Positions 16,694-27,830 of a DNA stretch of 64,000 nt are shown here, piece by piece. Position 1 is the first letter of the stretch; each line of letters opens with the position of its first letter. The notes under the pieces were generated by a model that searched no databases, was not told the origin of the DNA, and was given only the letters and a program-made list of their open reading frames with translations. The stretch is from Acidicapsa dinghuensis (lineage in GTDB: Bacteria > Acidobacteriota > Terriglobia > Terriglobales > Acidobacteriaceae), in assembly GCF_025685685.1 (NCBI RefSeq), contig NZ_JAGSYH010000011.1, positions 1-64,000 on the forward strand, written 5' to 3'. Made by a program: the position numbers and the translations under genes.

Positions 16694-17024
16694 GCGTACC
16701 CCTTTTCGGCAAATAGCGACGAACAACAACCAGGCATGCATCGAACACAGGAAGAGCAGTTTCAAAGACAGTTACGGGATCAGCCTGACCGCGAGATGTC
16801 TCGACGGGGCTGATATCGCTTTTCTTCATGCTCGAATGCTATTGGAAAAGGGACTTGCAGGGGACGAAATTCTTCCGTCCTCCTAGAGGTATTAACGTCA
16901 AAGTAGGGTGCGCCTCCTTTTGTGAGCGGGAGGGATTGGATTTCACGCTCTAGGGACTGGAGCTTTTTTGCGCCCCGGATGTAGAGAAACTGCAAGGCAA
17001 ATTGGCAGGAATGCTGGAGGACGA

Positions 17025-18227
17025 TTGCGATTCGGTAAGTTGGGCTGGGTAATGCTGTTGGGTGGTCTGGGTGTTTGTGCAGGAGCTGTGGCTGAGGTGC
17101 ATGGCGATGCGCTGCGTAACGATCCTGATGTGAAAGAAGCCTACCGCTATTTTTACGACCTGGATTACCCGAAAAGCGTTGCGCTATTTGAGAAGGTGCA
17201 GGCAGCGCATCCCGGGTCACCGGATGCGACTACCTTTCTGCTGGAGGCGCGGGTCTTTGAGGAGCTTTACCGGCAGGATCTGCTGGACACGACCTTCTAT
17301 GCCAACGATGGATTTCTGACGGGCAAGCATCCGACGCCGGAAGATCCGACGGTGCGGGATCGAATTTTTGCTCTGGAAGATCGGGTAGAGCATGAAGCCG
17401 GTGCACGGCTGAGTAAGAATCCGCGTGATGTGGATGCGCTGTATGCGCGGGGGTGGGCACGGAGTTTGAAGGCCGCGTATCTGGCGATGGTGGAGCGAGG
17501 ATTCAGCGGGTGCTTTCATCTGGCGCTCGCGGCGCATGGCGATGAGGTGAAGGTGCTGCAGATCGATCCGCAGTATGAAGACGCGAAGCTGGTGGTGGGA
17601 ACCTATCAGTATGTGATCGGCGCGTTGCCGTGGGGTTTTAAGTTCCTCTTTGGGTTTGCCGGAATTACTGGCTCGAAGTCGCGCGGACTGGAGATGTTGC
17701 GCGACGACTTCGAGCATGGGCCGATGACTTCGGCTGAGGCTGGGACGGTGATGGCGCTGTTCCTGCGACGGGAGTCGAAGTATCAGGATGCGATTGCGGT
17801 GGTTCACAAGCTGGAAATGCAGTATCCGCATGATTTTCTCTTTCATCTGGAAGAGGCCAATCTGCGCAAGGACGCCGGGGAAGGCATGGCGGCGGCGAAG
17901 GCTTATGAAGATTTGATCGAGGATGCGAAGAAGCCGGGATATTTTCCGTCATCGCATGTGGAGCTGGCATATTTCGGGCTGGGAGAGGCGCTGCAGGGGC
18001 AGCGGCATTACGATGAAGCCGCGCAGGCGTATGAGCAGACGGCGTGGACGCAGGGAGTGGGCGCAGAGCTGAAACGGCGGTCGCTGGTGGATGCTGGTAA
18101 GGCTCATGATCTGAATGGGCAGCGGGCGAAGGCGGTGCAGGATTACCACTGGGCCCTGGATAATGGGGCCGACACGACGCAGGGTGAGCTGGCGAAGAAG
18201 TATCTGAAGACGCCTTACCACGAGTAG
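17025..18227 (+). CDS. Exported tetratricopeptide-repeat protein
   Basis: The product (400 residues from a TTG at 17025 preceded by GGAGG at four bases) has a signal peptide (LGWVMLLGGLGVCAGAVAEVHG). It then shows helical repeats: an N-terminal TPR (VKEAYRYFYDLDYPKSVALF), a central region with a glycine-rich turn (WGFKFLFGFAGITG), and C-terminal TPRs (AYFGLGEALQGQRHYDEAAQ, VDAGKAHDLNGQRAKAVQDY). It is likely a periplasmic scaffold. An upstream frame extension to 16968 lacks the ribosome-binding site. It lies 96 bp before a zinc-ribbon/PspC gene in the same direction. The partner protein is unknown. Confidence 0.75.
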   Translation: MRFGKLGWVMLLGGLGVCAGAVAEVHGDALRNDPDVKEAYRYFYDLDYPKSVALFEKVQAAHPGSPDATTFLLEARVFEELYRQDLLDTTFYANDGFLTGKHPTPEDPTVRDRIFALEDRVEHEAGARLSKNPRDVDALYARGWARSLKAAYLAMVERGFSGCFHLALAAHGDEVKVLQIDPQYEDAKLVVGTYQYVIGALPWGFKFLFGFAGITGSKSRGLEMLRDDFEHGPMTSAEAGTVMALFLRRESKYQDAIAVVHKLEMQYPHDFLFHLEEANLRKDAGEGMAAAKAYEDLIEDAKKPGYFPSSHVELAYFGLGEALQGQRHYDEAAQAYEQTAWTQGVGAELKRRSLVDAGKAHDLNGQRAKAVQDYHWALDNGADTTQGELAKKYLKTPYHE

Positions 18228-18322
18228 TGATTTGGGTGATGAGCGGAAAATGGAACTGATGCACATGCCCGCACGTATGCAACAGTAAGGCTGGCGAATG
18301 GATCAGCCGGGAGGGTTTAAAA

Positions 18323-18673
18323 ATGGCCGGTTACTGCAGCAACTGTGGAAGCGTATTACCGTTTGGAGCGCGATTTTGTTCGGTGTGTGGGAGTGCTGCA
18401 ACTGGATATCCCGGGCAAGGATATGTGCCTTATGCACCCAGGCTGGTGCGTCCGCTGTTTGGACGGCAGGTGGCGGGTGTCTGCATTGGATTTGCGCGGA
18501 CCTACGGCTGGGATGTGGGACTGGTGAGGATTCTCACCGTGATCGGCGGAATCTTCCTTTTCCCAGTGGTGGAGATTGTGTATGCGGCTTGCTGGATCGG
18601 GATTCCGGAGGAGCCTGCGGGTGAGATGCCGATGGTGCATCCGACGCCGCCACCACCATCGCAGGCCGGCTGA
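18323..18673 (+). CDS. Zinc-ribbon plus PspC-domain membrane protein
   Basis: The 116-residue product begins with a zinc ribbon (YCSNCGSVLPFGARFCSVCG, two CxxC pairs). It continues with a PspC domain: RPLFGRQVAGVCIGFARTYGWD, VGLVRILTVIGGIFLFPVVE and VYAACWIGIPEE, which form one amphipathic and one or two transmembrane helices. PspC domains sense or protect the cytoplasmic membrane under envelope stress. A proline-rich tail ends the protein. GGGAGG seven bases before the ATG fixes the start. A clear terminator follows at 18696. The domain calls are firm; the ribbon's partner is unknown. Confidence 0.85.
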   Translation: MAGYCSNCGSVLPFGARFCSVCGSAATGYPGQGYVPYAPRLVRPLFGRQVAGVCIGFARTYGWDVGLVRILTVIGGIFLFPVVEIVYAACWIGIPEEPAGEMPMVHPTPPPPSQAG

Positions 18674-18695
18674 GGACGCGATTACGGATCAGATG

Positions 18696-18725
18696 AGAGG
18701 CTGCCTTTCCGGGCAGCCTCTTCTG
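18696..18725 (+). terminator. Intrinsic terminator after the PspC gene
   Basis: AGAGGCTGCC and GGCAGCCTCT form a ten-base-pair stem around a TTTCCG loop, followed by a T-rich TCTGCT stretch. It lies 22 bp past the stop of the PspC gene and separates it from lysA. Confidence 0.75.
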
Positions 18726-18769
18726 CTAGGCTCAGTGCAGACGATTCCTTATCTGGTTCAGGCTGACCC

Positions 18770-20059
18770 TTGTCTCGACTCCCTCAAATTTCCTCTTCGC
18801 GTCCGTTTGGGTATCCAGCGGATGATGCTCCGCTGAGTTGCGGAGCCCATTCACTTACAAAGCTTGCAAAGCGGTTTGGAACACCGCTGTATGTGTACAG
18901 CGGAGATCAGATGCTGGAGCGGCTGGGGCTGTTTCAGGCGGCGCTGGCGCATCGCGAGCATCTGGTTTGCTATGCGGTGAAGGCGAACTCGACGCTGGCG
19001 ATTCTGAAGCTGTTCGCGGAGCGGGGTGCGGGATTCGATATTGTCTCGGGCGGTGAACTGGAGCGGGTGCTGGCTGCTGCTCCGGAGGCTGCGGGGCGAG
19101 TTGTTTTCTCGGGAGTGGGCAAGACTGCGGAGGAGATCGACCGGGCGCTGGATGCGGAGATTCTGGCTTTCAATGTAGAGAGCGAGGCTGAGCTTGCGCT
19201 GCTGGCGCAGAGGGCGGCGAAGCGGAAGCGCAAGGCGCGGTTCGCGCTGCGGGTGAATCCGGATGTGTTTGCAGAGACGCATCCGTATATCTCGACGGGA
19301 CTGCGGGAGCACAAGTTTGGGATCGATATACGCGAGGCGCGGCGGATCTATGCAGGGGCGAAAGGGAATCGATGGCTAACGCCGCATGGCGTGAGCGTGC
19401 ATATCGGTTCGCAGATTCGTTCGGCAGAGCCGTTTGGCGCGGCGATGATGCGCGTGGCCAAATTAGTGAAGCAGCTTTCGCAGGATGGTATTGCGATCAA
19501 GACGGTGGATGCAGGCGGTGGGCTGGGCATTGATTATCACGCTGCTCCGGGGTTTGACCCGAAGGCGAAAGTCGCGGAGTATGCCGCGGCTCTTGAGGGA
19601 GCGTTGAAGGGGCTGGATGTGCAGCTGCTACTGGAGCCGGGGCGGTTTCTGGTGGCGCAGGCCGGAGCGCTGGTGGCACGGGTGCTGTATGTGAAGCGCA
19701 ATGGAAAGAAAACGTTTGTGGTGCTGGATGCGGCGATGAATGATCTGATTCGTCCTGCGCTGTACCAGGCGTATCACGAGATTGTTCCGGTGGCGCCGCG
19801 GGCTGGACGTGCGGTAACGGTCGATGTGGTGGGGCCGGTTTGCGAGACTGGAGATTTCTTTGCGCGGGATCGCAAGATCAAGCCGATTGAGCCGGGTGAT
19901 CTGGTGGCTGTGCTGGATGCGGGCGCTTATGGCATGGCGCAGAGCTCGAATTACAATTCACGACCACGGCCTGCGGAGGTGCTGGTGGTGGGCAGGGAAG
20001 CGAAGTTGATTCGGCGGCGGGAAACTTTGGCGGATTTGCTTGGGCCTGAGATGGTATAG
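18770..20059 (+). CDS. lysA: Diaminopimelate decarboxylase
   Basis: The 429-residue product has the alanine-racemase-like barrel with the PLP lysine in VCYAVKANSTLAIL. It also has the glycine loop GFDIVSGGELERVL, VNPDVFAETHPYISTG, the HIGSQI motif, DAGGGLGIDYH, LEPGRFLVAQAGAL, and the C-terminal catalytic VCETGDFFARDR with the active-site Cys. It makes L-lysine from meso-diaminopimelate, the last step of lysine synthesis. The start is a TTG at 18770 with a weak ribosome-binding site; no better in-frame start precedes the conserved N-terminus. The length is typical. It is apparently a single-gene unit. Confidence 0.95.
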   Translation: MSRLPQISSSRPFGYPADDAPLSCGAHSLTKLAKRFGTPLYVYSGDQMLERLGLFQAALAHREHLVCYAVKANSTLAILKLFAERGAGFDIVSGGELERVLAAAPEAAGRVVFSGVGKTAEEIDRALDAEILAFNVESEAELALLAQRAAKRKRKARFALRVNPDVFAETHPYISTGLREHKFGIDIREARRIYAGAKGNRWLTPHGVSVHIGSQIRSAEPFGAAMMRVAKLVKQLSQDGIAIKTVDAGGGLGIDYHAAPGFDPKAKVAEYAAALEGALKGLDVQLLLEPGRFLVAQAGALVARVLYVKRNGKKTFVVLDAAMNDLIRPALYQAYHEIVPVAPRAGRAVTVDVVGPVCETGDFFARDRKIKPIEPGDLVAVLDAGAYGMAQSSNYNSRPRPAEVLVVGREAKLIRRRETLADLLGPEMV

Positions 20060-20145
20060 CGATTTTCTTGCGTTATGTCTGTTACAAAACATTACTGGCC
20101 GATGGAAAGCCTCGTCTTGTATGGTTTTGCGCGGGAGCAATCCGG

Positions 20146-21735
20146 ATGCAATGGGACAAATTTATGTTTAGGACCGCGGTGGTTCTTGCGGTTTCGTTTG
20201 CCTTGGGCTTATCGGCGTGGGGCGATTCGCTATCGGTGAAAGTAGAGCAGGGCAGGGTTCACGGCAAACTAATCAACTCGGGCAAGGTGCGGGCATTTTT
20301 GGGCATTCCGTATGCGGCGCCTCCGGTGGGCGATCTGCGCTGGAAGGCTCCGCAGCCGCCAAAGAAGTTTGATGGAGAGTTTGACGCAACGAAGTGGGGA
20401 CGGCATTGTGCGCAGAATGCCGTGTTTGAAGACATGATTTTTCAGGACAGCACTGGGCCGGGCGACAAGGGCTCGGAAGATTGCCTGTCTCTGAATGTCT
20501 ATACGCCTGCCGCGAAGGAAAAAGGGAAGGAAAAGCTGCCGGTGATGTTCTGGATTCACGGTGGCGGGTACTCGGGCGGCAGCGCTTCGGAGCCGCGGCA
20601 TAACGGAGATTTTCTGCCGCTCAAGGGCGTGGTGCTGGTGACGATCAATTACCGGCTTGGCGTATTTGGTTTTCTCGCGACTCCAGAACTGGCAACGGAG
20701 CAGGGCGGCTCGGCAGGCAACTATGGGCTGATGGATATGGTGGCCGCGCTCCAGTGGGTGAAGAAAAATATCGGCGACTTCGGCGGCGATCCGAACAATG
20801 TGACGATCTTTGGCGAGAGCGCGGGATCGTTTGCGACGAGCACGCTGATGGCGGCTCCGCCGGCGCAGGGATTGTTTGCCAAGGTGGTTGGTGAGAGCGG
20901 CGGTGCGGTGGCTTCAGGGCCGCTGGCGATGCAGCCGGTATCGGTGGTTGGGCACAAGGAGGATGATTGGGCCAAGGCTAATCTTGGGACCACGTCTCTT
21001 GCGGAACTGCGAGCCCTACCGACGGACAAGATTCTGGAGGCGGCAGGCAAGCGCGGTACGGTGGGTTTTGGGCCGGTGATCGATGGCAAGTTCCTGACTG
21101 AGGCGCCGGTGGATATCTACAAGGCTGGCCAGCAGGCAAAGGTGCCGCTGCTGGCTGGATTCAACCGTGATGAGGGATTCTTTCTCGGCGTGAATATGAC
21201 GGTGGAGAAGTGGAAGGCGATGGCTGCGCAGCGCTTTCCTGAGAAGGTGGATGAGTTTCTGAAGCTCTTCCCCGGAAACACGGATGCCGAGGCGATGCGC
21301 TCGGCGACAGACTTTGGCGGGGATCAATTTATCGCTTACGGGACGTGGAAATGGATCGAGCTGGATCGCAAGACAGGCGACAAGGATATTTATCGCTACA
21401 AGCTGGATCTTGCAGCGCCGCCGAGCAAGTTTCATCCGGGATCATATGCGTTCCATTCGGACGATATCGAGTATGTCTTTGGCACGCTCGATACGCGGCC
21501 AGGAGCGGTGTGGCGGCCTGAAGATTACAAGCTCAGCGACCAGATGATGAGCTACTGGACGAATTTCGCGAAGAAGGGCGATCCGAACGGCGTGGATGGA
21601 GAAGGGAAGCCGCTGCCGGAGTGGCCGAAGTATGGCGAGGGCGATCCGGTGCTGCATCTGGATAACCCGATTACGTCGCGTCCGGATGAGAACAGGGGAC
21701 GGTACGAGTTCTGGGAGTCGCAGGAGAAGCCGTAG
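20146..21735 (+). CDS. Exported type-B carboxylesterase (para-nitrobenzyl esterase family)
   Basis: The product (529 residues from the ATG at 20146) has a signal peptide (VVLAVSFALGLSAWG) and the alpha/beta-hydrolase carboxylesterase fold. Visible landmarks are FLGIPYAAPPVGDLRW, EDCLSLNVYTP, the oxyanion loop WIHGGGYSGG, NYRLGVFGF, the nucleophile in FGESAGS (S225), NRDEGFF with the acid residue, and SYAFHSDDIEYVF with the likely catalytic His. It probably hydrolyses esters in the periplasm or outside the cell. GGGAG about eight bases upstream supports this ATG over an ORF extension to 20068. A second, decayed member of the same family lies at 40765-41859. Confidence 0.9.
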   Translation: MQWDKFMFRTAVVLAVSFALGLSAWGDSLSVKVEQGRVHGKLINSGKVRAFLGIPYAAPPVGDLRWKAPQPPKKFDGEFDATKWGRHCAQNAVFEDMIFQDSTGPGDKGSEDCLSLNVYTPAAKEKGKEKLPVMFWIHGGGYSGGSASEPRHNGDFLPLKGVVLVTINYRLGVFGFLATPELATEQGGSAGNYGLMDMVAALQWVKKNIGDFGGDPNNVTIFGESAGSFATSTLMAAPPAQGLFAKVVGESGGAVASGPLAMQPVSVVGHKEDDWAKANLGTTSLAELRALPTDKILEAAGKRGTVGFGPVIDGKFLTEAPVDIYKAGQQAKVPLLAGFNRDEGFFLGVNMTVEKWKAMAAQRFPEKVDEFLKLFPGNTDAEAMRSATDFGGDQFIAYGTWKWIELDRKTGDKDIYRYKLDLAAPPSKFHPGSYAFHSDDIEYVFGTLDTRPGAVWRPEDYKLSDQMMSYWTNFAKKGDPNGVDGEGKPLPEWPKYGEGDPVLHLDNPITSRPDENRGRYEFWESQEKP

Positions 21736-21745
21736 CGTTTGAACA

Positions 21746-22039
21746 TCACGAAGGTAGTATCTGCGGGGCGGGGCGTGTAAAGCGCTTCGCCCCGCGTGCT
21801 TTTGCCTTGGCTGCTTCTTCTTCGCGGGTATGCGGAGTGCCGGTGGTTTCAAGCGAGGCGAGCAGACGCGCGGAGATGGCCGTGACTTCGTCGACGGCGG
21901 TGAGGAAGGCGGCTTCGTTGGCCTTGGAGGGGCGGGTGAAACCGCTGATCTTGCGCACATACTGAAGCGATGCTGCGCGAATCTCTTCGGGCGTAACCGG
22001 AGGATCGAAGTTGAAGAGCATTTTGATATTGCGGCACAT
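21746..22039 (-). CDS. DUF2277-family protein
   Basis: The 97-residue product starts MCRNIKMLFNFDPPVTPEEI and continues ASLQYVRKISGFTRPSKANE and FLTAVDEVTAISARLLASL. This is the exact pattern of the DUF2277 family: conserved MCRNI start, basic KISG segment and helical C-terminus. The function of the family is unknown; members are small, cytoplasmic and widespread in Acidobacteria and Actinobacteria. The last 25 residues are lysine/arginine-rich and variable. It converges on the esterase gene, with only 10 bp between stops. Confidence 0.85.
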   Translation of the reverse strand: MCRNIKMLFNFDPPVTPEEIRAASLQYVRKISGFTRPSKANEAAFLTAVDEVTAISARLLASLETTGTPHTREEEAAKAKARGAKRFTRPAPQILPS

Positions 22040-22076
22040 GAGCTTGGTCCTAGCGTTATGAATGTTGCTGATGATC

Positions 22077-22113
22077 GAGCGCGGCGTTGTCTTCAGCCTA
22101 TTATGCCGCGCTC
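22077..22113. repeat. GC-rich inverted repeat upstream of the DUF2277 gene
   Basis: GAGCGCGGC and GCCGCGCTC form a perfect nine-base-pair stem around a 19-base loop. It lies about 40 bp upstream of the DUF2277 start codon, so it could be an operator or a leader structure, or simply part of a terminator for the upstream gene. There is no clear T-run. Confidence 0.45.
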
Positions 22114-22123
22114 CAACGAAAAT

Positions 22124-22150
22124 GGCCCGAACGAGTTTGGCGTCCGGGCC
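22124..22150 (-). terminator. Terminator of the peptidoglycan-binding-like gene
   Basis: Read on the minus strand, GGCCCG and CGGGCC pair around a 15-base loop, followed by ATTTTCG. It lies about 20 bp past the stop of the gene at 22173-22634 and separates it from the DUF2277 gene. Confidence 0.6.
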
Positions 22151-22172
22151 GGGTAGAACGTATTCAGATTAC

Positions 22173-22634
22173 TTAGTGGCTGATTCCCGATGCGGCGACA
22201 AGGCCTGGAGTAGAGGAAGCGGCTGTAGCGGCAGGAGTAGCCAGCACATTGAAACTTGCACCTTTGTTTGCGTTGATGGCATCTGAATGGTCAGGACCAA
22301 GGCCGAGCTTGATGAGAGCACGGGAGTCGGGAGTGAGCTTGGTCTGCCAACCCTGGTCAGCCTGATATTTGGCCATCGCGGCTTGGGTGTCTGTGTCCCA
22401 TTTGGCGCTGGGCTCTCCGGTGAGGTAGTGCTCACGAATCAGAGCAGCTTGGATCTGGGTGACACGGTCTGGATCGATGGATTGCTGGCCGTGGAGTTTG
22501 TGGGTTTTGGGAGTGACGTGGTGTTTGGTATGAGCATGTCCACTGGTAGGAGCACGGTGGACTCGCGATGCCATCGCTGGAAGTGTCAGCAATCCGGCGG
22601 TTAACAGGAGTGCGGTAGAAGAACGCAGAATCAC
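22173..22634 (-). CDS. Exported peptidoglycan-binding-domain-like protein
   Basis: The product (153 residues from a GTG at 22634, with GAGGTG nine bases upstream) has a signal peptide (SSTALLLTAGLLTLPAMA). A His/Lys-rich linker (HRAPTSGHAHTKHHVTPKTH) follows. It then has a helical module close to the peptidoglycan-binding-1 fold: DPDRVTQIQAALIREHYLTG, WDTDTQAAMAKYQADQGWQT and PDSRALIKLGLGPD. The pattern xxIQxxLxxxxxLxGxxxGxxDxxTxxAxxxYQ is the usual one. It probably binds cell wall or another envelope polymer. The C-terminal 35 residues are Ala/Thr-rich and low-complexity. No enzyme domain is attached. Confidence 0.75.
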   Translation of the reverse strand: MILRSSTALLLTAGLLTLPAMASRVHRAPTSGHAHTKHHVTPKTHKLHGQQSIDPDRVTQIQAALIREHYLTGEPSAKWDTDTQAAMAKYQADQGWQTKLTPDSRALIKLGLGPDHSDAINANKGASFNVLATPAATAASSTPGLVAASGISH

Positions 22635-22927
22635 GATAAGATGCACCTCATTATGATACGTTCCGGCTGACTCTGCCCAGTCTATGGCACGATGCCGCGA
22701 CGGGACAAGAAAAAGCTCGGTTGATATCGCCAGATTCGTACATAATTCCCGCAGCGACGCGCTACGCCATCAGGAAACGGATCTAAAGCACAAAATGCTA
22801 AATTTCCGCGATCTGGCTACGACCAAGGCTTCGATGTGAAGGTATTCAGGCCTTCAGTGTAAGGCATCTTCGGAATTTGCCAGAGCTTTTCCCGAAGAGA
22901 GCCTTGGTGCGCTGGTCTCAATATCTT

Positions 22928-22967
22928 AAAAACCATGCGCGGTGGGCCGCTTGCGGAGCGACCCACC
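22928..22967 (-). terminator. Intrinsic terminator of htrA
   Basis: On the minus strand, after the htrA stop, GGTGGG and CCCACC form the outer part of a stem, with further pairing of TCGC/GCGG-type bases inside. This is followed by GCGCATGG and a TTTTT run. It fits a rho-independent terminator. The rest of the 346 bp spacer (22635-22980) shows no gene. Confidence 0.6.
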
Positions 22968-22980
22968 CTTTCGTATCATT

Positions 22981-24648
<1,668 letters not shown>

Positions 24649-24943
24649 AGAGTCGTTCAACCTCAGGTTTACCGCAGCCGCCTGTGGCCGCGCGTTGTAG
24701 GAAAGCTGGAGGGTCCGGCGCCGCGATGGCCTGCAATACACATACAATCCCGGCTTCCGGTAATCCCCCTAGTATAGCGGTGGTTTTGTTGCCCTGTCGC
24801 GCCGGTTGCGCGGGCTTTTGGGCATCTGAGTGTTAGACGCAATTTGGAGAGAGAAAAGCGCAAAACGTATCCGGGAATCCAGCATGCTACGATTTGGCAT
24901 GTTTTCGGTCCAGTGGGGCTCCCTTTTATCTCGCGGAGGTTGT

Positions 24944-26455
24944 TTGAAGCACTTTTCGACTCTTTCTTTCCGGCCTTTGCTGATAGCGGTTATGGTTGCG
25001 GTTCCTGTTTTCGGACACGCGCAGACGCCTGATTCCAATACGCTGAAGGGTTCTCAGGCGGAGATGCGCGATCAATTTTTTGACCGAGTGCTGGGGCATG
25101 ATACCGGGGCGTGGACTCCGGAGCAGGTGAAGACGATGGCCCAACTGCGCGATGCGGCGCTGACGGACTCGTACGCGCTGGATGAGCTGCGTCACCTGAC
25201 GTTCAACATTGGACCGCGGCTAAGCGGGTCGCCTCAGGCGCAGGCGGCGGTGGAGTATGTCGCCGGAGAGATGCGGAAGCTTGGCGCCGAGGTGACGCTG
25301 GAGAAGACGCAGGTGCCGCACTGGGTCCGCGGGGCGGAGACTGCGGAACTGGTGTCCTGGTCCGGCATGGGCCCCGGAACGACGCAGAAGGTGGTGCTGA
25401 CGGCGCTGGGCAGCAGTGTGGCTACGCCGAAGGATGGCTTGACCGCCGAGGTGGTGGTGGCGGACTCGTGGGAGGATCTGAAGAAGCTTGATCCGGCGAG
25501 CTGCGCGGGCAAGATTCTGTTACTCAACGAAAAGTTTGACAAGCAGCTCGCGGCGCAGGAGGGCGGGCTGTATTCCTACGGAGAATCGGTTCAGTATCGA
25601 GGGGCTGCTCCGGTGGCGGGAGCGCTGATGGGGGCTTCTGCCGTGCTGGTGCGGTCGGTGGGTGGTGCTGATTACCGTATTCCACACACGGGCGAAACGG
25701 AGTACGCACCTAACGTGAAGAAGATTCCGGCGGCGGCGGTGACGGCTGAAGATGCCGATATGCTGGCCGACCTGGTGAAGCAGGGGCCTGTGACGATGCA
25801 CCTGACGCTGACTCCGGAGACGCTGCCGGACGCTACGAGCTACAACGTGATCGCGGACTGGAAGGGAACGGAACATCCAGAACAGGTGGTGGTTGTTTCG
25901 GGGCACCTGGATTCATGGGATCTAGCTACCGGCGCGATTGATGACGGTGCAGGCGTTGTGGTGTCGATGCAGGCGATACACCTGCTGCAGAAGCTGGGGA
26001 TTCATCCCAAGCGCACGGTGCGCTTTGTGGCGTGGATGAGCGAGGAAGAAGGCTCAGAAGGAGCTGCGACTTATATCCACGATCATGCGGGCGATGTTGC
26101 AGACCACATTGGCGCAATTGAGTCGGATCTGGGAGCTGGGCATCCGGATGGCTTGATCTTTGCGGGCAAGCCTGAGCTGGCGGAGTGGCTGCGTCCGGTA
26201 ACGCAGGTGCTGGATGGGATTGGCGCGAGCACGCTGCATGCTTCTCCAGAGACTGGGGAAGATATTGCGGTGCTTACGGAGAAAGGCGTGCCGAGCTTTG
26301 CGCCCTCACAGGATGGACGGTTCTATTTCAACTATCACCACACGCCTGCGGATACCTTTGACAAGGTGAATCCGCGAGAGCTGAGTGAGAACGCCGCGCT
26401 GATGACTGTGCTGTCGTATGCGCTGGCAGATTCATCGACTCCGGCGCCCAGATAG
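24944..26455 (+). CDS. Exported M28-family zinc aminopeptidase with PA insert
   Basis: The product (503 residues) has a signal peptide if it starts at the TTG at 24944, which has GGAGG four bases upstream (MKHFSTLSFRPLLIAVMVAV then FGHAQ). A PA-type insert occupies about residues 110-250. It is followed by the co-catalytic zinc site: VVSGHLDSWD (His, Asp), GAIDDGAGV (bridging Asp), MSEEEGSEG (general base Glu plus ligand Glu), IESDLGAG (Asp), and a C-terminal YHHTPADTFDK (His). It likely removes N-terminal amino acids from peptides in the periplasm. ATGs further upstream (24830, 24884, 24899) give longer but non-secretory N-termini. It diverges from htrA with about 295 bp between. Confidence 0.87.
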   Translation: MKHFSTLSFRPLLIAVMVAVPVFGHAQTPDSNTLKGSQAEMRDQFFDRVLGHDTGAWTPEQVKTMAQLRDAALTDSYALDELRHLTFNIGPRLSGSPQAQAAVEYVAGEMRKLGAEVTLEKTQVPHWVRGAETAELVSWSGMGPGTTQKVVLTALGSSVATPKDGLTAEVVVADSWEDLKKLDPASCAGKILLLNEKFDKQLAAQEGGLYSYGESVQYRGAAPVAGALMGASAVLVRSVGGADYRIPHTGETEYAPNVKKIPAAAVTAEDADMLADLVKQGPVTMHLTLTPETLPDATSYNVIADWKGTEHPEQVVVVSGHLDSWDLATGAIDDGAGVVVSMQAIHLLQKLGIHPKRTVRFVAWMSEEEGSEGAATYIHDHAGDVADHIGAIESDLGAGHPDGLIFAGKPELAEWLRPVTQVLDGIGASTLHASPETGEDIAVLTEKGVPSFAPSQDGRFYFNYHHTPADTFDKVNPRELSENAALMTVLSYALADSSTPAPR

Positions 26456-26483
26456 CCTGCGAGGCATGGTTTACATGGATGTT

Positions 26484-27830
26484 TCAGTGCCTGCTGTGTG
26501 ATTGAGGGCGGTCGAGGTAAACGGAGCGCTGCGCCCAGATGAGTGCGTCGGTGTAGATGCCGGTAAGCTCGCGCTCGGTGAGGTTGAGCGCGAAGCTGGC
26601 ATTCATGCAGTCTTCCCAGTCGGTGGCTTCATAGCTCTCAAAAAGGCGCAGCGCCTGGTTGATTGCGCCGGGCTCGCCGCAAAGCGCACCGATGAGTTCT
26701 TTACGCAGTGGCAGTGCTTCGATCAGATCGGCGATGGGTGCGCCGAGCATTACGTCCATCATGGAAAGAAGTCCGAAGAGATATTGCTCCATCGGATTCT
26801 GGCGCGTGTAGGGAGCGAGCAGCTCAAAGAAACGGGCGCGGTGCAGGACATGGACCAGCAGCTCGGTGGGGCGGCTGCGGCATGTCTCGGTGGCGATGGC
26901 GTTGAGCAGCAGGATGCGAAATTTGTTTTCGCCGACGATGACCAGAGCGTCTTCGAGGGAAGTTACCTCTTTATCGACCGCGTAGCCTGCGGAGTTGACG
27001 AGACGCAGCAACTGAAAGCTGAGCGCGACCTCGGACTGAAGCATCAGTGCGAGTTGGTGTACCTGGAAGTCGCCCTTTAGAAGAGCCGAGAGGAGATAGA
27101 GATAGTTTGCTCCGTTGATGGGGAAGCGCTTCTTGGAGAAGACGGTTGGATGGCAGAAGAAGTATCCCTGAAAGAGGGTGAAACCTTCGGATTTTGCGGC
27201 TTCAAATTCTTCTTCCGTTTCGATCTTTTCGGCAAGGAGGATTATGTTTTTGCCTTTGAGTGTTGCGAGAATCTGCTGCCGTTCCAACGGGCCGGAGAGA
27301 TTGAAGTCGACCTTGAGGTAGTCCGCCAAGGCCACCAGTTTTTCCATGCCATCGCGAATCTGAAAGTCATCGAGGGCTAACTTGTATCCGAGGCGCTTGT
27401 AGTTGGCGCAGGCTGACAAAACCTCTTCGGTGGGTTCGATGGTTTCTACGATTTCAAGCACGGTTGATGTGGGCAGCAGCGTGACGAGTCCGTTGACGAG
27501 CGACTCGCGGGTGCAGTTGATGAAGGTTGGCGTGCCGCGGGTTAGGTCGTGGAAGCCGTAGAGAGCTCCGTCGGCGATCATGAGACGCGTGGCTTCGTTG
27601 GTATCTCCGTAAAAACAGTTCTCCCAACCGGAACGGAATAGAAGTTCGTAGCCGTAGACCTCGCGGCGCAGGTCGAGGATAGGTTGACGGGCGATGAAGC
27701 GGCGGGGGTCTGGTTCTTTGTGCTGATTGAGAGAGGAAATGCGTCCGGGGTCCGGCTCAAAGCAGGTGACGGGCGGCGGTTCACTCTCGCCGCGTCTCTT
27801 CCAGATCGAATGGAGAAAGTTGAAGTTCAT
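26484..27830 (-). CDS. EAL-HDOD two-domain signalling protein
   Basis: The product (448 residues from the ATG at 27830) has an N-terminal EAL-like domain (FIARQPILDLRREVYGYELL, then LEIVETIEPTEEVL, KLALDDFQ, LKVDF, LLAEKIETEEEF and GFTLFQGYFFCHP) and a C-terminal HDOD domain (FQLLRLVNSAGYAV, TSLEDALVIVGENKFRILLL). The EAL signature itself is degenerate (YELL instead of EAL/EVL), but the DDF and LFQGY motifs remain. Such YuxH-type proteins usually do not degrade c-di-GMP and act as regulators. GAGG about eight bases upstream supports the start. It converges on the M28 peptidase gene. Confidence 0.88.
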   Translation of the reverse strand: MNFNFLHSIWKRRGESEPPPVTCFEPDPGRISSLNQHKEPDPRRFIARQPILDLRREVYGYELLFRSGWENCFYGDTNEATRLMIADGALYGFHDLTRGTPTFINCTRESLVNGLVTLLPTSTVLEIVETIEPTEEVLSACANYKRLGYKLALDDFQIRDGMEKLVALADYLKVDFNLSGPLERQQILATLKGKNIILLAEKIETEEEFEAAKSEGFTLFQGYFFCHPTVFSKKRFPINGANYLYLLSALLKGDFQVHQLALMLQSEVALSFQLLRLVNSAGYAVDKEVTSLEDALVIVGENKFRILLLNAIATETCRSRPTELLVHVLHRARFFELLAPYTRQNPMEQYLFGLLSMMDVMLGAPIADLIEALPLRKELIGALCGEPGAINQALRLFESYEATDWEDCMNASFALNLTERELTGIYTDALIWAQRSVYLDRPQSHSRH